This document shows, piece after piece, positions 23,905 to 31,415 of a stretch of DNA of 38,103 bases (positions are counted from its first letter, which is position 1; each line of letters begins with the position of its first letter). The stretch comes from Methanomassiliicoccales archaeon PtaB.Bin134. GTDB taxonomy: Archaea; Thermoplasmatota; Thermoplasmata; Methanomassiliicoccales; UBA472. The stretch covers positions 1 through 38,103 of the forward strand of contig MVPZ01000214.1 of assembly GCA_002067045.1 (NCBI GenBank), written 5' to 3'. The notes beneath the pieces were generated by a model. The model was not told where the DNA came from, ran no database searches, and worked only from the letters and a program-made list of their open reading frames with translations. A program made the position numbers and the translations under genes.

Positions 23905-24336
23905 TCAGGGGACGATCAGCACCGGAACCCTGCCGCTCTGGGCCAGCCTGTGCGAGGTGCTGCCTATGAGGACCTCCTTGAAGGGGCTGAGGCCGCGGGT
24001 GCCCACCACCACCATGTCGAAATCCTTGGCCAGGGACATGAGCTGCTCCGCGGGATGCCCCAGCTCCACCACCGAGCGGTGCTTGACCCCCAGCCGGGCG
24101 AGCAGCTCCTCCGCCGCCCGCAGCCTCTCCCCTCCCAGCTTGGCATCCTTGTCCATATAGGTGGCCTTTCCGATGAGCAGGTCGTGGTCGCTAGGCGTGA
24201 TCACGTGCGCCAGGGTGATCTCCGCACCCATGCCCTTGGCCAATGCGCTGGCGAGCTCCACCGCCCGTAGGGCGTTCTCGGAACCATCGACACCTACCAG
24301 TATCTTCTTGAACGAGACCGTTCCCATCACCGTCAT
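23905..24336 (-). CDS. Universal stress protein (UspA family)
   Basis: A 143-residue alpha/beta protein of the universal stress family. It begins with KKILVGVDGSENALRAVEL, where the Asp contacts the nucleotide base. It ends with the ATP-binding loop GTRGLSPFKEVLIGSTS, which fits the G-X2-G-X9-G-S rule, so it should bind ATP. Such proteins act as dimers in stress survival, and no partner is indicated here. It is divergent from the exonuclease III gene across an 80-base gap with TATA-like sequences for both. A second member lies at 25677. Confidence 0.92.
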   Translation of the reverse strand: MTVMGTVSFKKILVGVDGSENALRAVELASALAKGMGAEITLAHVITPSDHDLLIGKATYMDKDAKLGGERLRAAEELLARLGVKHRSVVELGHPAEQLMSLAKDFDMVVVGTRGLSPFKEVLIGSTSHRLAQSGRVPVLIVP

Positions 24337-24416
24337 GAACTAGGGCGTCCGGGGGCTTAAGCCTTCCTCAGCACCCTTTATTACCGAGCAAGGACAATCT
24401 GCCAGAGGGATCGCGG

Positions 24417-25184
24417 ATGAGGCTTCTGTGCTGGAACGTGAACGGGATCAGGGCGGCGTACAAGAAGGGGCTCTCCGCACTGCTGGCGGAGGACGGGGCG
24501 GACATCATCTGCCTGCAGGAGACCAAGGCCACCCCTGAGCAGCTGCCCGAGGGACTGCGGGACCCGCCCGGGTACCATTCGTACTTCGTTTCCCCCGAGG
24601 AGAAGAAGGGGTACAGCGGGGTGTGCCTGTACAGCAAGGTCAAGCCGTCCAAGGTGGTACCAGGCCTGGGGCAGAAACGATTCGATGCCGAGGGAAGGAC
24701 CCTGGTGGCCCACTTCGATGACATGGTGCTCTTCAACGTTTACTTCCCCAACGGCAAGGCCTCTCCGGAGCGCCTGCGTTACAAGATGGAGTTCTACGAG
24801 GAGTTCCTGGAGGTGGCCGCGCGCACCGTGGAGTCCGGACGCCGCGTGGTGATCTGCGGCGATGTCAACACCGCGCACCGGGAGATAGACCTGGCCCGGC
24901 CCAAGGAGAACGCCAAGGTGTCCGGCTTCCTGCCCCAGGAGAGGGCCTGGATAGACCGGTTCCTGGAGGCGGGGTTCGTGGACACCTTCCGCATGTTCGA
25001 CCCCTCGCCCGAACGGTACACCTGGTGGGACATGAAGACCCGGGCCAGGGAGAGGAACGTGGGCTGGCGCATCGACTACTTCTTCGTGGACCAGGGGCTA
25101 CGCACCCACTGCCGGAACGCCTTCATCATGCCCGAGGTCCAGGGCTCGGACCACTGCCCCATCGGACTGGAGCTGGAGCTGTGA
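24417..25184 (+). CDS. xth: Exodeoxyribonuclease III / AP endonuclease
   Basis: A 255-residue DNA repair enzyme of the ExoIII family. It cuts DNA 5' to abasic sites and trims 3' ends. All motifs are intact: [11 protein letters not shown] (Asn), CLQETKA (metal Glu), [15 protein letters not shown] (Asp and Asn), [11 protein letters not shown] and the final GSDHCPIG (catalytic Asp-His). Length equals the family norm. A TATA-like CCTTTATTAC at 24374-24383 lies upstream. Its stop codon overlaps the GTG start of the GNAT gene by four bases (GTGA), so the two genes are translationally coupled. Confidence 0.95.
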   Translation: MRLLCWNVNGIRAAYKKGLSALLAEDGADIICLQETKATPEQLPEGLRDPPGYHSYFVSPEEKKGYSGVCLYSKVKPSKVVPGLGQKRFDAEGRTLVAHFDDMVLFNVYFPNGKASPERLRYKMEFYEEFLEVAARTVESGRRVVICGDVNTAHREIDLARPKENAKVSGFLPQERAWIDRFLEAGFVDTFRMFDPSPERYTWWDMKTRARERNVGWRIDYFFVDQGLRTHCRNAFIMPEVQGSDHCPIGLELEL

Positions 25185-25615
25185 CCGCCCAGGTGCGGCG
25201 GATGACCCCGGGGGACCTGGAGGAGGTGGCCGCCATCTGGGACCGGGCGGGCCTGCCCTACCAGCCCCGCGGCCGGGATTCGCGCGAGCGGCTGATCGAG
25301 CAGATGGGCAGGGAGTGCTGCATCTTCCTGGTGGCCGAGGAGGAGGGGCGGATCGTCGGCTCGCTTCTGGCTACCCACGATCTCCGGAAGGGGTGGCTGA
25401 ACCGGCTGGCGGTGGACCCCGAGCGGCAGGGGGAGGGCGTGGGCCGAGCGCTGGTCGAGGCCGCGGAGAAGGAGCTGGAGGCCGCGGGCGTGCGCATATA
25501 CGCGGCCCACATACACCGCCACAACCGGAGGTCCCGGGAGCTCTTCGCCAGGCTGGGATATCAGGAGCACGAGGACATTGTATACTGCTCCAAACGCCCC
25601 GGAGGGGAGGAGTGA
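25181..25615 (+). CDS. GNAT family N-acetyltransferase
   Basis: A 144-residue acetyltransferase. The fold starts at [20 protein letters not shown]; motif A is [18 protein letters not shown] (acetyl-CoA loop Q-x-x-G-x-G). Motif B is [20 protein letters not shown]. The acceptor could be a protein N-terminus or a small amine; nothing here decides. The start is the GTG that overlaps the exonuclease III stop codon (GTGA). The same frame is open further upstream only inside that gene. Confidence 0.86.
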   Translation: MTAQVRRMTPGDLEEVAAIWDRAGLPYQPRGRDSRERLIEQMGRECCIFLVAEEEGRIVGSLLATHDLRKGWLNRLAVDPERQGEGVGRALVEAAEKELEAAGVRIYAAHIHRHNRRSRELFARLGYQEHEDIVYCSKRPGGEE

Positions 25616-25633
25616 GGACTGGTGGCATTGACA

Positions 25634-25643
25634 ATTTTATATC
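25634..25643 (+). promoter_or_regulatory. TATA box of the second universal stress gene
   Basis: ATTTTATATC is the strongest TATA-like match nearby. Its distance of about 39 bases from ATG 25677 implies a leader of about 13 bases. Confidence 0.55.
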
Positions 25644-25676
25644 CGGGCTATGCCCATTCAATCCACGGGTGAGACA

Positions 25677-26066
25677 ATGAGCGTTGTACTGGCCACTGAT
25701 GGGAAGCCGCACACCTCCAAGGCGGTGGATTACGCCCTGGAGTACGCGAGGCTGCACCGCGAGGCGCTTTATGTGGTGTACGTCATCAGCCCAAGGCACG
25801 AGGAGAACCGGGAGGGGACCCTCGGTGAGGCCAAGCGGCACATGGAGGAGATAAGGGGCCGGGCCGCGGAGCAGGGCGTGGAGACCACCACCCTGCTGGA
25901 GACCGGATCGCCCGCGGAATCGGCCATCGCCGTGGCCGAGAGGGTGGGCGCCTCAGCCGTGATCGTGGGCACCTCCGGCAAGACCGTTCTCGACCGGGTG
26001 CTCATCGGCAGCGTCTCCGAGCACGTAGTGCGCAACGCGCCCTGCACGGTGATCGTGGTCAAGTGA
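25677..26066 (+). CDS. Universal stress protein (UspA family)
   Basis: A 129-residue member of the universal stress family. It starts SVVLATDGKPHTSKAVDYAL and ends in GTSGKTVLDRVLIGSVSEHV, which matches the ATP-binding G-X2-G-X9-G-S loop. It is slightly shorter than the paralogue at 23905-24336, and the two share few residues outside the motifs. ATG 25677 is used because the conserved first strand follows at once; an in-frame ATG at 25650 lies before it. Its stop codon abuts that of hyfI on the other strand, with no base between. Confidence 0.9.
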   Translation: MSVVLATDGKPHTSKAVDYALEYARLHREALYVVYVISPRHEENREGTLGEAKRHMEEIRGRAAEQGVETTTLLETGSPAESAIAVAERVGASAVIVGTSGKTVLDRVLIGSVSEHVVRNAPCTVIVVK

Positions 26067-26807
26067 TCATAACCGGCGCAGGGCCTGAAGCAGGGACAGT
26101 ATGACCGCCCGGGGGTGGGGCGGGCATCCCGGGATGTAGAGGTCCGCCTTGAGCACGCCATCCACGCCCTCCCCGCATGCGTAGCTTCCCCCGAAGGGGC
26201 ATCCGGATATGGCGCAGGTGCCCATGGCCGCCACCAGGCGGGGCTCAGGCGCGGCGTCGCGGGTCCTGATGAGCGCCTCCTCCATGTTCCTGGTCACCGG
26301 CCCGGTGACCAGCAGCAGGTCGGCGTGGCGCGGCGAGGCCACGATCCTCATCCCGAACCGTTCCATATCGTATACGGGATTGGACAGGCTGTTCACCTCC
26401 ACCTCGCAGCCGTTGCAGGACCCGGCGTCCACCTCCCGGATGGAGAGGGAGCGGCCCAGCACCTTTACCACGCGGTCGTCCAGCCGGCCCGGGACGGGAG
26501 GAGGGGACCCGCGGCGCAGGACCAGGTCCTGGCGGTCGGACACCGCCGGGCACTCGGCCGAATAGGTTATGGCCTTCCTATCGCAGGCGGACATGCAGTC
26601 CCCGCACCACAGGCACCTTCCCGCGTCCACGCTCCATCCCCCATCCACCTCGATCGCCGCGGTGGGGCAGGCATGGGCGCATCTCCCGCAGAGGTCGCAG
26701 TCCCCGCCGGCCATGGGAGCCAGGACATGCCCTCCTTGCTGCAGCTGGACCAGCGGCACGGTGGCCGTCCTCTTCTCCCTGAGCCTCCTCTCTATGATGT
26801 CCAGCAT
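26067..26807 (-). CDS. hyfI: Hydrogenase-4-like small subunit fused to a 2x[4Fe-4S] ferredoxin
   Basis: A 246-residue iron-sulfur protein at the end of the hyf-like operon. Residues about 33-85 are a bacterial-type ferredoxin (Cys37, 40, 43, 47 and Cys65, 68, 71, 75). Residues about 110-246 are the NuoB/HyfI small-subunit domain, whose [4Fe-4S] cluster is held by Cys131, Cys134, Cys198 (MGTCAISG) and Cys228 (IPGCPPHP). In related complexes these two parts come from separate genes (HyfH and HyfI); here one chain can carry electrons from ferredoxin to the large subunit. Ribosome site GAGGTGA ends four bases before the ATG. Proximal-cluster ligands are complete. Confidence 0.92.
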   Translation of the reverse strand: MLDIIERRLREKRTATVPLVQLQQGGHVLAPMAGGDCDLCGRCAHACPTAAIEVDGGWSVDAGRCLWCGDCMSACDRKAITYSAECPAVSDRQDLVLRRGSPPPVPGRLDDRVVKVLGRSLSIREVDAGSCNGCEVEVNSLSNPVYDMERFGMRIVASPRHADLLLVTGPVTRNMEEALIRTRDAAPEPRLVAAMGTCAISGCPFGGSYACGEGVDGVLKADLYIPGCPPHPRAVILSLLQALRRL

Positions 26808-26816
26808 CTCTTCACC

Positions 26817-28346
26817 TCACAGGTCGTTCCCCGCATAGGACAGGTTGTAGCTCTTGTTGATGAGCGGGAAGTCCGGGACGATGTTGCCCAGCACCGCCCT
26901 CTCCATGCTCGGCCAGTTGCAGAAGGAGGGGTCCCGCACCTTGTAGCGGACCGCCCTTCCATCCTGGAAATGCACGCAGTGCGCAAGTTCCCCCCGGGGG
27001 GACTCCACCAGCCCCAGGCCGAAGCCGTGAGGGGCCGGGACCTCCGCCAGCAGTTCGCCCTCCGCCAGATGGTCCAGGGCCTGCTTGATCAGGCTGATGG
27101 ACTCCCGGACCTCGTCCACCTTGACCCGGAGGCGGGCCAGCACGTCCCCCTCCCGGCGCACCGGGACCAGGAAGCTGAGGCGGGGGTACGCGGCGTACGG
27201 GAAGTCCCGGCGGGTGTCCCGGTCCCAGCCCGAGGCCCGGGCCACCGGGCCGGTCGCCCGCAGGTCCTTGGCCTCGGTAAGGGTGAGGACGCCGGTGGTC
27301 TCCGCCCGGTCCATGAAGGAGGGGGAGGACTCCAGGGAGCGGACCAGCGGCTCCATCTGCAGCCCCAGGTCCACCATGGCCCTCTCCAGGCGGTCCTGCT
27401 GCCCCGGACCCAGGTCCCTGGCCACTCCGCCCAGGGCCATGGTCCCCCAAAGCAGCCGGTGCCCGGTCAGCTCCTGGTTCAGGCGCAGCATGCCCTCCCT
27501 CAGGATGGCCGCCTCCGCCGCCGGCACGGCGAAGGCCACATCCGTGGCCATTCCCCCGATGTCCCCCAGGTGGTTGTATATGCGCTCCATCTCCGAGTAG
27601 ATGCAGCGCAGCAGCATGGCCCGTTCCGGGACCTCCGCGGACATCTCCGCCGCCAGGCAGAAGGCCAGGGAATGGGCCACCCCGTTGTCCCCGGATATTC
27701 GCTCCGTCAGGCGCAGCGCCCTTCCCAGCGGGCAGCCCTGCAGGGCCCTCTCCACGCCCCGGTGCACGTAACCGAGGCGGACCTCCAGGTTCAGTATGGG
27801 CTCCCCGGCGGTGCTGAAGCGGAAGTGGCCGGGCTCGATCACCCCGGCGTGCACCGGACCGACCGGGATCTCCAGCACGCCCTCGCCCTCCACCCTGCGA
27901 TGGCGGTACAGCTCCTCTGTACGGGGCACATTCCCTCCCGGGAAGTCGGGGGAAAGGGGGTGCTCGTTCCTGGGCCAGCTGTGGAGGTGCAGCGGCCTCG
28001 GGTCAGGGTGGTCCAGGGGGACCACCCCGCTCATCTCCAGCATCTCCCTCTCGTACCAGCTGGCCGAGGGAACGTCCCTGGTGAGGGATGGATACCCCTC
28101 GCCATCCAGAGGGCATTCCAGGACAAGGACCCCGTGCCGGGGGACCAGGACCAGGGCCATGACCCTGCCCTCCTGATGATGGTAGTAGAGGGAGGACAGC
28201 TCTCCCCCCTCCCTCTTGATCAGGTGGCTGACCATGGGGCGCAGCAGCTCGTCCGGCACGTTGATGTGCAGCCTCCCCTCCCTCTCCTCGGCCGGGAGGG
28301 CCGGGAACGGAAGGGAATCCAGCAGTTCCAGGTAATAATGCCTCAT
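26817..28346 (-). CDS. hyfG: Hydrogenase-4-like large subunit lacking all [NiFe] ligands (Ehr-like)
   Basis: A 509-residue fusion of a NuoC/HycE-N domain (about 1-150; WYEREMLEMSGVVPLDHPDP) and a NuoD/hydrogenase large-subunit domain (about 155-509). In active group 4 hydrogenases the metal is held by two Cys pairs, in R-x-CGxC and DPCxxC. Here the first site reads RISGDNGVAHS (Ser218, Asn221) and the second DPSFCN (Ser474, Asn477), so no ligand remains; Cys476 is out of register. The fold around both sites (Arg216, His225, Asp472-Pro473) is kept, so this is not decay. It belongs with the hydrogenase-related Ehr-type proteins, whose reaction is unknown. The start overlaps the hyfF stop codon (ATGA). 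Confidence 0.93.
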   Translation of the reverse strand: MRHYYLELLDSLPFPALPAEEREGRLHINVPDELLRPMVSHLIKREGGELSSLYYHHQEGRVMALVLVPRHGVLVLECPLDGEGYPSLTRDVPSASWYEREMLEMSGVVPLDHPDPRPLHLHSWPRNEHPLSPDFPGGNVPRTEELYRHRRVEGEGVLEIPVGPVHAGVIEPGHFRFSTAGEPILNLEVRLGYVHRGVERALQGCPLGRALRLTERISGDNGVAHSLAFCLAAEMSAEVPERAMLLRCIYSEMERIYNHLGDIGGMATDVAFAVPAAEAAILREGMLRLNQELTGHRLLWGTMALGGVARDLGPGQQDRLERAMVDLGLQMEPLVRSLESSPSFMDRAETTGVLTLTEAKDLRATGPVARASGWDRDTRRDFPYAAYPRLSFLVPVRREGDVLARLRVKVDEVRESISLIKQALDHLAEGELLAEVPAPHGFGLGLVESPRGELAHCVHFQDGRAVRYKVRDPSFCNWPSMERAVLGNIVPDFPLINKSYNLSYAGNDL

Positions 28347-29800
28347 ATGCTCACCCCGAACAGCCGGCCGATCGCCGATATGGCATCCATGAACGGCCCG
28401 GGCTGGTATATGCCGAGGACGAGGACGGTCATGGCCAGGACGGCCATGGGCAGCAGCCTCCATCGGCCGATCTCGCCCTCGGACACCCCCTCCTGGGGTT
28501 CCCCGGAGCACATGCCCAGCACCCGGTAGGTCATCCCGGCGAAGACCGCGACAATGAGCAGCAGGAACAGGCCCGCGGGAACGTACGCCCCGGAGGCCAG
28601 GGCCCCGGACAGGATGAAGAACTCGCCGATGAATATGGCGAACGGGGGGGTGCCGGCGATGGCCGCCATGCCCGCGATGAGCAGGCCGGCGGTGACGGGC
28701 ATGGTCCTGCCCAGCCCCTTGATCTCCCTCATCTCCCTGGTCCCGTACTTCTGGATGACGTTCCCGGCGCTGAAGAACATCAGGGTCTTGGTCAGGGAGT
28801 GCGCGATCAGGTGCATCAGCGCCCCGAAGATCCCCAGCGGTCCGCCGATCCCGAAGCCCAGGGCGATTATGCCCATGTGCTCCACGCTGGAGAAGGCCAG
28901 GAAGCGCTTCAGGTCCCGGGAGGTCAGGATGAAGGCGGTGGCTATGAGCAGCGAGAAAATGCCGAAGGCCACCAGCAGCGAGGAGGAGAAGCCGGGGACG
29001 GCCGCCTCCACCAGCAGGTGGACCCGGAGTATCCCGTACATGGCGCAGTTGAGCAGAACGGCGGAGAGCAGGGCGCTGATGGGGGTGGGCGCCTGGCTGT
29101 GCGCGTCCGGCAGCCAGGTGTGCATGGGGGCCAGCCCGGCCTTGGTGCCCAGGCCGACCAGCATCAGGATGAAGGACACCTTGAGCAGGGCGGGGTCCAG
29201 CCGCTCGGCGACGGAGCGCAGCACCGACCAGTCCAGGGAGTCGGCCCCCTCCGGAAGGGCTCCGGAGGAGGAGGCATAGAGCAGGATTATACCCAGCAGG
29301 GCCAGGGTGATGCCCACCGAGCAGATGATCAGGTACTTCCAGGAGGCCTCCATGGCCTCGCTCTTCTTGTAGAACCCCACCAGGAAGGCGGAGACCAGGG
29401 TGGTGGCCTCGATGGCGATCCACATCAGGCCCAGGGAGTCCACCACGACCACCAGGAGCATGCTGAGGGCGAAGAGGTGCAGAAGGAAATGGTAGTAGCG
29501 CAGGTCCCGGATGTTGACCTCGCCCTCCTGCCGGTCGTGCTTCAGGTACTCCACCGAGTACACGCTCACCAGGGCGGTGACGGCCACGATTATGCACACG
29601 AACAGGGCGGACAGGGGGTCCAGGTACCACAGCCCGCAGTCCAGCGGCCCCTGGAAGAAGGCCGCGTGGCAGTAGGGGATGGCCACTAGAGCAGTTATCA
29701 GTGAGCCGGCCACGCTGAGGGTGAATATGCTCCTCTCGCTTCGGGACATGCCGCAGAGCAGGGCGGTGACCAGCGGGACCAGCAGCAGCAGTTCGACCAT
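28343..29800 (-). CDS. hyfF: HyfF/NuoN-like proton-translocating membrane subunit
   Basis: A 485-residue membrane protein of the antiporter-like NuoL/M/N and MrpD family, with about 14 helices. The conserved acidic helix LGLMWIAIEATTLVSAFLVG and the lysine helix LGTKAGLAPMHTWLPDAHSQ mark the proton path. It resembles HyfF, which has a shorter C-terminus than HyfB. It should pump H+ or Na+ when the peripheral arm transfers electrons. The ATG follows the hyfE stop codon directly, and the gene overlaps hyfG by four bases. Confidence 0.93.
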   Translation of the reverse strand: MVELLLLVPLVTALLCGMSRSERSIFTLSVAGSLITALVAIPYCHAAFFQGPLDCGLWYLDPLSALFVCIIVAVTALVSVYSVEYLKHDRQEGEVNIRDLRYYHFLLHLFALSMLLVVVVDSLGLMWIAIEATTLVSAFLVGFYKKSEAMEASWKYLIICSVGITLALLGIILLYASSSGALPEGADSLDWSVLRSVAERLDPALLKVSFILMLVGLGTKAGLAPMHTWLPDAHSQAPTPISALLSAVLLNCAMYGILRVHLLVEAAVPGFSSSLLVAFGIFSLLIATAFILTSRDLKRFLAFSSVEHMGIIALGFGIGGPLGIFGALMHLIAHSLTKTLMFFSAGNVIQKYGTREMREIKGLGRTMPVTAGLLIAGMAAIAGTPPFAIFIGEFFILSGALASGAYVPAGLFLLLIVAVFAGMTYRVLGMCSGEPQEGVSEGEIGRWRLLPMAVLAMTVLVLGIYQPGPFMDAISAIGRLFGVSI

Positions 29801-30460
29801 CTAACCCCTCAACCTCCTCATGAACGTGGTGTCCAGGGTCTCGAAGCTGCGGTTGATGCGGTAGGCGAAGATGCCCATGATCAGCACGGCCATGAACACG
29901 TCGAAGAATATTCCGATCTCCACTATCAGGGGCATGCCGTAGGTGGTGGAGATTATCCCCAGGAACAGGCCGTTCTCCATCATCAGCAGCCCCACCATCT
30001 GGGTGATGGCCTTGCGCCGGCTGATCATCATGAACATGCCTATGAAGACCACGGAAAGGGATATGGCCAGGCAGTTGCGGGTGACCGCCTCCGCTGAGGA
30101 TATGAGAGGCTCGGTGACGTAATAGGCCACGATGACCAGCCCTCCGGAGATGAGCAGGGAGGCGGGTATGCCCACCAGCGGCTCGATCTCCCGGCGGACC
30201 TTGAGGCGGTCCACCGAGTAGGTCAGGAAGCGGGGTATGGCCACGCCCTTGACGACCAGGGTCAGGGCGGCCACCAGGTAGATGTGGTCCGAGCCGGTCT
30301 GATGCGCCAGGACCGCGGCCACCGCCGCCAGCATGATCGACTGCAGGGCGAAGGAGCGCACCAGCTGCCCCATGCGGGTGCTGGCCATGACCAGCAGGGA
30401 CACCAGCAGTATGGCCGCGGCCAGGAAGTTTATGGTGTCTATGCTGAGCATATCGGTCAC
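29801..30460 (-). CDS. hyfE: HyfE-like membrane subunit
   Basis: A 219-residue membrane protein of the HyfE family, which contains a NuoK-like part. Six to seven helices are visible, with ALTLVVKGVAIPRFLTYSVD and a late GLLMMENGLFLGIISTTYG that carries the conserved acid of NuoK-like subunits. It should form part of the ion channel next to HyfC and HyfF. GTG 30460 is chosen because GAGGTGA ends five bases before it; ATG 30451 is in frame. Confidence 0.9.
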   Translation of the reverse strand: MTDMLSIDTINFLAAAILLVSLLVMASTRMGQLVRSFALQSIMLAAVAAVLAHQTGSDHIYLVAALTLVVKGVAIPRFLTYSVDRLKVRREIEPLVGIPASLLISGGLVIVAYYVTEPLISSAEAVTRNCLAISLSVVFIGMFMMISRRKAITQMVGLLMMENGLFLGIISTTYGMPLIVEIGIFFDVFMAVLIMGIFAYRINRSFETLDTTFMRRLRG

Positions 30461-30469
30461 GCGCTCACC

Positions 30470-31411
30470 TCACAGGATGTAATAGGACATCACCGCCAGC
30501 AGGGACAACGTGAACGATATGGTCAGCAGGTTGGGCAGCCGGAAGAGGCGCATCTTGGCCATGACCGATTCCACCATGGCCAGGCCTGCGGAGATAAGCA
30601 GCAGCTTCAGGGCGATGGAGCCCGCGCCAAGGGCCAGTTCGCCGACCCCGGTGCCCAGCGCTATGCCCCACGGGAAGAAGACGTTGCTCAGGATGACCAT
30701 GAACAGGGTGAGGCGGAGCTGGGAGGCCAGCTCCATGATGCCCAGCTCCCTCCCGGAGTACTCCAGCAGCATGCCCTCGTGCACCATGGTCAGCTCCAGG
30801 TGGGTGGCCGGGTTGTCGAAGGGCACCCGGGAGTTCTCGGCCAGCAGGGAGATGGATATGGCCGCGGCGGCCAGGAACAGGGAGGGGGAGAGGGCCTCGG
30901 CGCCGGAGGAGGCGAAGAAGCCGGAGATGAAGGACAGGTCGGTGGACCCGGATATGGCCGCCACGGAGAATATGGACAGCAGAAGGGTGGGCTCCACGAT
31001 CGCCGATATCATCATCTCCCGGCTGCTGCCCATGCCTCCGAAGGAGCTCCCGCCCTCCAGGCCGCCCAGGACCATCATGAAGCGGAAAAGCCCCAGGACG
31101 TACACCGCGGCCAGCATGTCCCCGGTCTTCCCGGCGGGGCCGGCGCTGAACACCGGGACGATGACCGAGAGGCAGAGCATCGCCCCCAGGCAGACGTAGG
31201 GGATCAGCAGGAACAGCCAGGAGGCCTCCCTGGAGGCCACTGTGGACTTGCGGAACAGCTTCCAGAGGTCCCGGTAGGGCTGGAGGACGCTGGGTCCGCT
31301 GCGGCACTGCATCCAGGACTTGACCCTGCGCACCACCCCGGTGAGCAGCGGGGAGACCATCAGGAGGAACAGGACCTCCAGGAGCACGATCAGCAGCTTG
31401 ATCAGGTCCAT
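30470..31411 (-). CDS. hyfC: HyfC/NuoH-like membrane subunit
   Basis: A 313-residue membrane protein of the NuoH/HycD/HyfC family, with eight to nine helices. The cytosolic loop QCRSGPSVLQPYRDLWKLFR is the family signature that docks the peripheral arm, and SLLAENSRVPFDNPATHLEL is the conserved acidic loop near the redox module. It links the iron-sulfur arm to the antiporter-like subunits. It starts four bases after hyfB, whose stop codon lies in the GAGGTGA ribosome site used here. Confidence 0.94.
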   Translation of the reverse strand: MDLIKLLIVLLEVLFLLMVSPLLTGVVRRVKSWMQCRSGPSVLQPYRDLWKLFRKSTVASREASWLFLLIPYVCLGAMLCLSVIVPVFSAGPAGKTGDMLAAVYVLGLFRFMMVLGGLEGGSSFGGMGSSREMMISAIVEPTLLLSIFSVAAISGSTDLSFISGFFASSGAEALSPSLFLAAAAISISLLAENSRVPFDNPATHLELTMVHEGMLLEYSGRELGIMELASQLRLTLFMVILSNVFFPWGIALGTGVGELALGAGSIALKLLLISAGLAMVESVMAKMRLFRLPNLLTISFTLSLLAVMSYYIL

Positions 31412-31415
31412 GCGG

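Noticed and set aside
26817..28346. Active [NiFe] hydrogenase
   Set aside because: All four cysteine ligands are replaced at both conserved sites, and no maturation genes are in the operon.
26115..28529. Very long open frame (about 800 codons) on the plus strand opposite the hydrogenase-like genes
   Set aside because: Its product is rich in Pro, His, Gln, Arg and Gly with no recognisable domain. It mirrors the real minus-strand genes, as expected in GC-rich DNA where antisense stop codons are rare.
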